Origin: Natrialbaceae archaeon
GTDB lineage: Archaea > Halobacteriota > Halobacteria > Halobacteriales > Natrialbaceae
Direction: 5' to 3'
DNA: 11,808 bases
Assembly: GCA_003552885.1 (NCBI GenBank)
Contig: PUPA01000202.1
Location: 1-11,808, forward strand
The notes under the pieces: generated by a model
Told to the model about the DNA's origin: nothing
Databases searched by the model: none
What the model saw: only the letters and a program-made list of their open reading frames with translations
Translations under genes and position numbers: made by a program
Part shown: positions 7,258 to 11,808 of the stretch, one piece after another
Position numbering within the stretch: position 1 is the first letter of the stretch
Layout of the letters: each line of letters begins with the position of its first letter

Positions 7258-8169
7258 ATGACCTACGTGTACGAACACCTGTTGAACCAGCTCAAACCGA
7301 CGCGCCCGAACGGCCACGCAGGGAGGGAGCCGTCACCCCCTCGCGGTCGAACCGACCGCGAGACGTTACCGATCTCGGTGTGTGTGACGACGAAGAACAA
7401 CGCCGACACGATCCGTGGCTGCCTCGAGAGCGTGGTCGGGTGGACCGACGAGATCGTCGTCGTCGACAGCGACAGCGACGACGGGACGGTCGAGATCTGC
7501 GAGGAGTACGGCGCCGACGTCCACCAACACGAGTTCGAGAGTTTCGCCCAGATAAAGGGCCGGGCGATGGCCCACGCCGACAACGACTGGGTGTTCGTCC
7601 TCGACGCCGACGAGGAGGTCCCGCCGACGCTCAGAGAGGAGATTTACGCCAGGTTCGGGGCGTCCGACGCCGTCGCGTTCTACATCGAAAAACAAGAGCA
7701 CATGCTGGGTGCACGAACCAACCAGTACCACTACAGGCGACCGTACCTCGCCCGGAAGGACGTCCTCTACTTCCGCCAGGAGTACATCTGGGAGCGTCTC
7801 TCCGTCGAACGGTCCCACCTGGACCGGACGGAGTCGCTCTCGAACCGGATCGACCACTACCGGTTCGACCGTGCGTCGGAACTCGAGTCGAAGACCGCCC
7901 AGTACAGCGCCCTCGAGGCGCTCCAGACCGTCGAGAACGGGAGGCCGGATGGTATCGTCCCGTTTCTGGCCCGTGGGCTCGCCGTCGGGTTGGACCGGCT
8001 TCTCATCAGCCGTGGCGTCCTCGACGGCTACCGGGGGTTCTACGTCGCCTTCCTCGAGTTCTACCAGATGGTCGCCGCGTACGTGAAGGTGAGAGACATC
8101 CGTCGGCTCCAGCGGGAACACCCCGAGCGGTGGCGGGAGATCTGGATCGAAGAGGAGTGTCGCCGGTAA
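7258..8169 (+). CDS. Family 2 glycosyltransferase, WaaE/KdtX-like
   Basis: This 303-residue GT2 resembles the LPS core beta-1,4-glucosyltransferase (WaaE/KdtX) group. A short N-terminal part of about 37 residues is followed by ISVCVTTKNNADTIRGCLES (residues 39-58), the nucleotide-binding VVDSDSDDGT (68-77), the QIKGRAMAHADNDWVFVLDADEE stretch carrying the DAD metal-binding motif (116-118), and the group's C-terminal RGFYVAFLEFYQM helix near residue 270. It probably transfers a hexose to a lipid-linked or glycan acceptor on the cytoplasmic side; it has no strong membrane span. I chose the ATG at 7258. An in-frame ATG at 7192 would add an Arg-rich leader unlike haloarchaeal protein. No clear promoter or ribosome site is visible before 7258. 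The GH16 lipoprotein gene follows 53 bp downstream on the same strand and may be co-transcribed. Confidence 0.87.
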   Translation: MTYVYEHLLNQLKPTRPNGHAGREPSPPRGRTDRETLPISVCVTTKNNADTIRGCLESVVGWTDEIVVVDSDSDDGTVEICEEYGADVHQHEFESFAQIKGRAMAHADNDWVFVLDADEEVPPTLREEIYARFGASDAVAFYIEKQEHMLGARTNQYHYRRPYLARKDVLYFRQEYIWERLSVERSHLDRTESLSNRIDHYRFDRASELESKTAQYSALEALQTVENGRPDGIVPFLARGLAVGLDRLLISRGVLDGYRGFYVAFLEFYQMVAAYVKVRDIRRLQREHPERWREIWIEEECRR

Positions 8170-8174
8170 CCGCC

Positions 8175-8238
8175 ACGACCGATGACACACGGGAACGACC
8201 GATCGCGGCTCGCGGACGACCGATGACACACGGGAACG
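8175..8238 (+). repeat. Perfect 23-bp direct repeat spanning the GH16 lipoprotein start
   Basis: Identical 23-base units at 8175-8197 and 8216-8238 are offset by 41 bp. Each contains ACCG followed by ATGACACACGGGAACG, that is, the start codon and codons 2-5 of the lipoprotein gene. The offset is not a multiple of three, so the two ATGs open different frames. Confidence 0.9.
8182..8226 (+). CDS. 14-codon mini-ORF overlapping the GH16 lipoprotein start
   Basis: The ATG in the upstream copy of the 23-bp repeat opens a frame encoding MTHGNDRSRLADDR, whose TGA (8224-8226) overlaps the ATG (8223-8225) of the lipoprotein gene. It starts 12 bases after the preceding GT2 stop. The peptide is unlikely to have a function of its own. 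The overlap could couple translation of the lipoprotein to that of the mini-ORF, or the ORF may be an accident of the duplication. Expression is unproven. Confidence 0.35.
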   Translation: MTHGNDRSRLADDR

Positions 8239-9083
8239 CGAACAGACGGGCGGTCCTCCGGGCGGGAGCGCTGGCGATTGGCGCGCTCGGGGCCGGCTGC
8301 CTCGAACCGACGGCCGACGGCTTCCCCGACCTGCCCCGGACCGGAGACGAACTCGAGCTCGTCTTCGAGGATCACTTCGAGGAGGACGTCGTCGATCCGG
8401 GCGTCTGGGAGACCGAGTTCCCCTGGGGGGAACGGATCCACAACTTCAACGCCTACGCCTCCCCGAACAACGTCTACGTTCACGAGGACAGCCTCGTGCT
8501 CGAGGCCAGAGAGGAGCGCCGGGACGTCGGAGACGAAGGGCCCGTGGGCCGAGAGGGCGGACCGGAGGAGGCCGAACCGCCGGTCGACGACGGGGATATC
8601 GTCCCCTACACGACGGGCGTCGCGACGCCGTACCGTTCGTTCGCACCCGGATACGTCGAGGGTCGGATACGGATTCCGCCGACCGTCGAGGGGTTCTGGC
8701 CCGCGTTCTGGCTCACCCCGGAGTACGAGTGGCCACCCGAGATAGACGTCTTCGAGTTCTTCGGTGCCGACCCGTGCGTACAGATGACCTACCACTACCG
8801 GGAGGGCCGGAGCGTCGAGAAGGCGGACGGGACGTACTGTGGACCGGATTTCAGCGCCGACTTCCACGAGTACGCCGTCGACTGGCGGGACGACCGGATC
8901 ACGTGGTACGTCGACGGCCGGGAGCGGTTTCGGTTCGAGGGGGACGCCGTCTCGACGACGGAGATGCGGCTGATACTCAACTTCGGCGTGGACGCCCCGT
9001 TCGTCGGGGAGCCGGAAGCCGAGAACCTGCCGGCGTACATGGAGATCGACCGGATCAGCGTGTGGGAGCGAGAGGCCGGCTAG
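8223..9083 (+). CDS. GH16 family glycoside hydrolase, predicted Tat lipoprotein
   Basis: This 286-residue protein starts with a Tat-type signal: Arg8-Arg9, a hydrophobic run and a lipobox LGAGC with Cys26. It is therefore probably exported folded and lipid-anchored outside the membrane. The rest is one GH16 domain (about residues 40-284). It opens with ELVFEDHFEE, and the catalytic EIDVFE motif has nucleophile Glu173, Asp175 and acid/base Glu178. GFWPAFWLTPE precedes this motif, and YAVDWRDDRITWYVDGRE follows. GH16 enzymes cleave or transglycosylate beta-1,3/1,4-linked glucans, galactans and similar polymers; which bond applies here cannot be read from sequence. A Gly/Glu-rich insertion lies near residues 103-121. 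The start lies in the second copy of the 23-bp repeat and overlaps a mini-ORF stop. It faces a second GH16 gene across 34 bp. It is likely to trim, release or remodel the locus polysaccharide at the cell surface. Confidence 0.88.
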   Translation: MTHGNANRRAVLRAGALAIGALGAGCLEPTADGFPDLPRTGDELELVFEDHFEEDVVDPGVWETEFPWGERIHNFNAYASPNNVYVHEDSLVLEAREERRDVGDEGPVGREGGPEEAEPPVDDGDIVPYTTGVATPYRSFAPGYVEGRIRIPPTVEGFWPAFWLTPEYEWPPEIDVFEFFGADPCVQMTYHYREGRSVEKADGTYCGPDFSADFHEYAVDWRDDRITWYVDGRERFRFEGDAVSTTEMRLILNFGVDAPFVGEPEAENLPAYMEIDRISVWEREAG

Positions 9084-9086
9084 GAC

Positions 9087-9117
9087 CGGTTCGGACGCGG
9101 CGTGGACTTCTGAACCG
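9087..9117. terminator. Possible shared hairpin between convergent GH16 genes
   Basis: Arms CGGTTC (9087-9092) and GAACCG (9112-9117) flank a 19-base loop and fill most of the 34-bp gap between the two GH16 stop codons. There is no T-run, which archaeal termination usually needs, so function as a bidirectional terminator is only a guess. Confidence 0.25.
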
Positions 9118-10767
9118 TCACGGCTGGCGACGGGTGACGAAGCCGAAGCGGTCTGCGATTCGTTCGAGTGCGACCTCCAGGTCGGCGCGTTCTCCCCCTC
9201 CGTCGCCTCCCTGGGGCGATCTCCCCCCGTCGTCGGACGGCTCATCGTCCTCTCCGTTCCCGTCCTCACCGTCGTCGGACGGCTCATCGTCCTCTCCGTT
9301 CCCGTCCTCACCGTCGTCGGACGGCTCATCGTCGTCGCCCGTCCCGTCTTCCTCCTCGCCGGCCCCGTTCGACTCCTCGTCACCGTCGTCGGGCGATCCA
9401 TCGGCGTCGTCCACCGGCTCTCCGTCGGCCTCCGAGGGCCCCTCCCGTTCTGCCGGCTCTTCGTCGTCCCCGTCGCCGTCGTCCCACGGCGTCTCCGCCG
9501 GGTCGACGGGACCGAACGAGGCCGGATCGACGGCCTCCCCGTCGACCAGCACGGCGACCGGTGCGTCCCACCCGAATCCGGTGATCTCCCCGTCGAACTG
9601 GAAGGCGTCGACGCGCCCCGTGTCGGTCGACGTCGTGCCCCAGCCGTACACCTCGTCGTCCGAAACCCACTCCTGGCCCGTTCCGGTCGACGGATCGTGT
9701 TCGACGCCACCAGGGAACGCGGTGAACTCGTAGCGCACGGCGTCTCCCCCCGCCGAACGGATTTCGACGTACCGGCCGCCGGTCCCGTCTTCGGAGTCGT
9801 CGTCCGCCTCCTCGGGGTCGTCGTCCGCCTCCTCGGGGTCGTCGTCCGCCTCCTCGGGGCCGTCGGACGGTGCGTCCCCCTGTTCCCAGACGCGACACCA
9901 GTCGACCGCCATCTCCTCTTCCCACGGCGCCGAGAGGTCGGCGGAGCCGATCCGGTTTACGTGGGTCGTGAACATCATGTAAAACGGCGCCCCGGCGTTG
10001 ACGGCGTCCATCATCGACTGGGAGTCACGCGAGCCGACGTACTCGCCGTTGAAGTAGAAGTCGATGCGGTCTTCGAGCCACGCACAGCCGTAGACGTTGT
10101 AACTCTCCGTCAGATCGGTGTCGGTGTCGTAGGTCAGTGAGTCGTGGGTGTGTGTCGACTCGTCCCCGACCGTCCCCGAGGACGACCAGTGGACGTTGAA
10201 GTGTGCCTGGTGGCGGTCGGCGTAGACGTCCTCTCCCTGCTGGAACAGCTCGACGAAGTCGATCTCCGGCGGCCACGCCTCGGAGTTGGGCTTCGACCAG
10301 AACGCCGGGAGAAGCCCCTCACGTCCCGGCATCCGGATCCGGGCTTCGAAATAGTGTCCGGGGCCGAAGTACTGGCGATCACGCGAGTTGACCGCCCCCT
10401 GATAGACGTCCCCGGCGCCGCCGCCTCCGTGGGTGACCAGGAGCCGAAGCGTCCCATCGTCGACTACGACGTTGTCCTCGGTGACGGTCGCGAGGTCGTC
10501 GTTCGCCGTGTCTCCCCAGCCGAAGCCGACGTCCCAGCTGTCGGCATCGAGCGTCTCTCCCTCGAAACGATCCTCGAAGACGAGTTGCCAGGTTTCGGGG
10601 TCCACGGGTCCTCCTTCGGTGGCCCCGACAACGGGGCTTGCGCCGAGTGTCAGCCCGCCGACTGCCACCGACGCGCCCGCGCCGGTCGTCTTCAGCCAGT
10701 CGCGTCGGCTGAGTTCCGTCGCTTTCCCGGTGAGCTCGTCTCCTCTCGTCGTCGGTTCGCGTGCCAT
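9118..10767 (-). CDS. Secreted GH16 glycoside hydrolase with C-terminal beta domain and acidic repeats
   Basis: This 549-residue protein has a Tat signal, SRRDWLKTTGAGASVAVGG (residues 20-38), with probable signal peptidase cleavage after Ala49 and no lipobox. The GH16 domain (about 57-296) has catalytic EIDFVE: Glu168, Asp170, Glu173, preceded by LLPAFWSKP. A linker of three PEEADDD units (304-324) leads to a beta-rich domain at about 329-420 (RYVEIRSAGG... FQFDGEITGFGW... VLVDGEAVD). This resembles small domains appended to other haloarchaeal secreted carbohydrate enzymes and may bind polymer. A second, highly acidic Asp/Glu/Gly/Ser linker with 14-residue repeats follows (about 420-522), then a short helix-like end, LEVALERIADRFGF. 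It would act outside the cell on a beta-linked polysaccharide, and the negative linkers suit high salt. The ATG at 10767 has a well-placed TATA box. It faces the GH16 lipoprotein gene, a distant paralogue with a different anchor. Confidence 0.9.
   Translation of the reverse strand: MAREPTTRGDELTGKATELSRRDWLKTTGAGASVAVGGLTLGASPVVGATEGGPVDPETWQLVFEDRFEGETLDADSWDVGFGWGDTANDDLATVTEDNVVVDDGTLRLLVTHGGGGAGDVYQGAVNSRDRQYFGPGHYFEARIRMPGREGLLPAFWSKPNSEAWPPEIDFVELFQQGEDVYADRHQAHFNVHWSSSGTVGDESTHTHDSLTYDTDTDLTESYNVYGCAWLEDRIDFYFNGEYVGSRDSQSMMDAVNAGAPFYMMFTTHVNRIGSADLSAPWEEEMAVDWCRVWEQGDAPSDGPEEADDDPEEADDDPEEADDDSEDGTGGRYVEIRSAGGDAVRYEFTAFPGGVEHDPSTGTGQEWVSDDEVYGWGTTSTDTGRVDAFQFDGEITGFGWDAPVAVLVDGEAVDPASFGPVDPAETPWDDGDGDDEEPAEREGPSEADGEPVDDADGSPDDGDEESNGAGEEEDGTGDDDEPSDDGEDGNGEDDEPSDDGEDGNGEDDEPSDDGGRSPQGGDGGGERADLEVALERIADRFGFVTRRQP
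9227..9333 (-). repeat. 42-bp tandem repeat in the GH16 C-terminal linker (about 2.5 copies)
   Basis: Units at 9227-9268 and 9269-9310, with a partial third at 9311-9333, are the same at DNA level by eye. They encode a 14-residue acidic unit containing EDDEPSDDG and EDGNG (about residues 479-514). The multiple-of-three period keeps the frame, so copy number can change without breaking the gene. Confidence 0.85.
9796..9858 (-). repeat. Three perfect 21-bp tandem repeats in the GH16 inter-domain linker
   Basis: Units 9796-9816, 9817-9837 and 9838-9858 are identical and encode PEEADDD three times (residues 304-324) between the catalytic and beta domains. The identity includes synonymous positions, pointing to recent slippage or conversion rather than selection on protein alone. 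Confidence 0.9.
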
Positions 10768-10769
10768 TA

Positions 10770-10781
10770 GTCCGATCGGAC
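10770..10781. promoter_or_regulatory. 12-bp perfect palindrome at the GH16 transcription start (candidate operator)
   Basis: GTCCGATCGGAC is a perfect palindrome. It ends two bases before the start codon of the secreted GH16 gene and about 13 bp downstream of its TATA box, so it overlaps the predicted transcription start. That is a typical place for an archaeal repressor site. No regulator gene is in the window. Confidence 0.45.
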
Positions 10782-10793
10782 GAAAGACACGGC

Positions 10794-10802
10794 ATAATAT
10801 AG
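10794..10802 (-). promoter_or_regulatory. TATA box of the secreted GH16 gene
   Basis: The minus strand reads CTATATTAT, centred about 30 bp before the ATG at 10767. It is the best TATA box in the window and implies a leaderless or nearly leaderless mRNA. Confidence 0.65.
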
Positions 10803-11166
10803 TTCTTTTTCACAACACAAAATAGTTAATACTATTTACAAAGAAATCTAATATACTATCCAAAAAATATATAATTAAGTCTTACTGTTTATACACGAAT
10901 TTATAACTGTATTCGAGACGGTGTGGCCGCCGGACGGTTCGACCCAGCACACACGTCCAGGACGGTCCGGATCTACCGATCGCGAAAGTCATCATCCATG
11001 ATATGTCCCGTGACCATCACGGACGGAGGTCGGCCGTCGTTCGGGGCGTGTTCGGCCCGGAACCGGCGGCTTGGCGGGCGAACCGCCCGTCGAGATCCGT
11101 CGACCGCCGAACTTTCACGAAATAGGTCAGGTATCCGGATCGATACTATACGGACACTCGGCGTTG

Positions 11167-11808
11167 CTAGCGGTCGTCGATCGACCTGACGGCACTCATC
11201 GTAACTCCCCAGACACACGTGACCAGCCCGAGGAGGAACGCGACCGAGGAGAGTGTGACCGTCACCGGGCCGGAGAGCGCGTTCGGCGCGTACCCGAAAG
11301 AGAGGAACGTCGCCGCCAGCAGGCCGGCCAACGCGACGAGAAACCCCGGCACGACGAGGAGTTCGGGTCGCTCGCCGCTCGCCGTCTTGACGGCGTTTGT
11401 GACCAGGACGGATCCGTGGCTGATCGGGTTGTGGTTGCTCGCTCCCGCTACGTCGTAGTCGACGGTGATGCCGACTTCCTCTATCCGGTAGCCGCGACGG
11501 ACCGCGTGGTAGATCACGTCGATGCTCGCGTCCATGTGATCGCCGATGTCCGCTTCCCTCGCCAGCGAGCGAATCGCCCGCGAGTCGTACGCTCTGAACC
11601 CGCTCTGGGTGTCCCGGATCGTCGAGCCCGACCGGCTCGTCCCGACGTTCACGAGCGTGTTCACGACCCAGAGGCCGACCGACCGGTACAGCGGAAGCTC
11701 GGTGTCGGATCCCGGGGAGAACCGACTCCCGATGACGAGCTCCGCGCCGGTGTCCCGCTGGCGGTCGAGCAGCTTCGGAACGTCCTCCGGGTCGTGCTGT
11801 CCGTCGCC
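11167..11808 (-). CDS. DPM1-like family 2 glycosyltransferase with C-terminal membrane helices (5' end outside window)
   Basis: The visible 213 residues are the C-terminal part of a GT2 enzyme and run in frame to the window edge. The fragment begins at the metal-binding DGQHDPEDV, with Leu-rich KLL following, then LVIGSRF (fragment residues 24-30) and DTQSGFRAY (66-74), all typical of dolichol-phosphate-sugar synthase-like proteins. HNPISHGSV (126-134) leads into two hydrophobic helices (about 150-172 and 182-206). The closest known archaeal type is the AglJ-like group of S-layer glycosylation, but without the N-terminus I assign no symbol. Such enzymes load a sugar onto a polyprenyl phosphate at the inner membrane face, which would supply a GT-C-type enzyme. 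A GTG at 11662-11664 could be mistaken for the start, but the conserved motifs upstream exclude it. It lies upstream of, and on the same strand as, the secreted GH16 gene, 399 bp away. Confidence 0.88.
   Translation of the reverse strand, partial: GDGQHDPEDVPKLLDRQRDTGAELVIGSRFSPGSDTELPLYRSVGLWVVNTLVNVGTSRSGSTIRDTQSGFRAYDSRAIRSLAREADIGDHMDASIDVIYHAVRRGYRIEEVGITVDYDVAGASNHNPISHGSVLVTNAVKTASGERPELLVVPGFLVALAGLLAATFLSFGYAPNALSGPVTVTLSSVAFLLGLVTCVWGVTMSAVRSIDDR

Larger units (their letters stand above)
10768..11166. other. 399-bp intergenic region with AT-rich island
   Basis: I find no credible gene here. Bases 10794-10913 are about 81% AT by my count, in sharp contrast to the rest of the window. 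The island holds the GH16 TATA box, a 7-bp inverted repeat AAATAGT/ACTATTT with a TAAT spacer (10820-10837), and CGAAT/ATTCG (10896-10915). Bases 10916-11120 are GC-rich again, with two compact hairpins: CCGTGA-CCA-TCACGG (11008-11022) and CGGGCG-AAC-CGCCCG (11075-11089). A TATA-like TACTATAC at 11144-11151 has no obvious gene to serve. The AT island may be an extended promoter or a remnant of foreign DNA. Confidence 0.55.

Noticed and set aside
9227..9333. CRISPR-like array
   Set aside because: The repeats are contiguous without unique spacers, are in frame and encode an acidic linker.
8061..9710. Minus-strand open frame of about 549 codons across the GH16 lipoprotein
   Set aside because: It is antisense to a clear GH16 gene and its low-complexity Thr/Arg/Pro part comes from reading the acidic repeats in another frame.
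10794..10915. Insertion sequence or integration remnant
   Set aside because: I found no transposase fragment, no terminal inverted repeats and no target duplication; low GC alone is not enough.
10973..11218. Possible small gene (81 codons, minus) before the DPM1-like GT2 end
   Set aside because: It is Arg-rich, overlaps the GT2 3' end, and crosses both hairpins; no family resemblance.

Overview
The window reads as chromosomal DNA of a halophilic archaeon (class Halobacteria). It is GC-rich, its proteins are strongly acidic, secreted proteins carry twin-arginine (Tat) signals, several starts have a TATA-like box about 26-30 bases upstream (leaderless pattern), and the families are those of haloarchaeal surface-glycan and exopolysaccharide (EPS) loci. 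The species cannot be told.

Layout. Bases 3-83 may hold the tail of an upstream gene. 113-1009 (+) is an FkbM-type methyltransferase, overlapping by four bases a NodB-type polysaccharide deacetylase (1006-1881, +). Three genes then run leftwards: a family-2 glycosyltransferase (1908-2888), a large polytopic GT-C-like membrane protein of DUF2206 type (3018-5255) and a Wzx/PST-type flippase (5604-7019). From a 238-bp divergent promoter region, a WaaE/KdtX-like GT2 (7258-8169, +) is followed by a GH16 lipoprotein (8223-9083, +). A second, larger secreted GH16 protein faces it (9118-10767, -). After a 399-bp gene-free stretch, which includes a very AT-rich island, comes the C-terminal part of a DPM1-like GT2 with two membrane helices (11167 to the window edge, -).

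How the genes may fit together (inference): cytoplasmic GT2 enzymes build a lipid-linked glycan, which the flippase exports. The DUF2206 protein may transfer or polymerise it on the outside using a lipid-linked donor. The deacetylase and methyltransferase would decorate it, and the two GH16 enzymes would cut or remodel a beta-linked polymer outside the cell. No polymerase of Wzy type, chain-length regulator or sugar-nucleotide gene is visible, so only part of the locus is present.

The least ordinary signals are non-coding. Two translation start regions have been tandemly duplicated: a 38-bp period unit with a Shine-Dalgarno sequence ahead of the DUF2206 gene, and a 23-bp perfect repeat that creates a 14-codon mini-ORF whose stop overlaps the GH16 lipoprotein start. 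The second GH16 gene has a strong TATA box and a 12-bp perfect palindrome at its predicted transcription start, next to an island of about 81% AT. Its coding region carries two separate blocks of near-perfect acidic tandem repeats.
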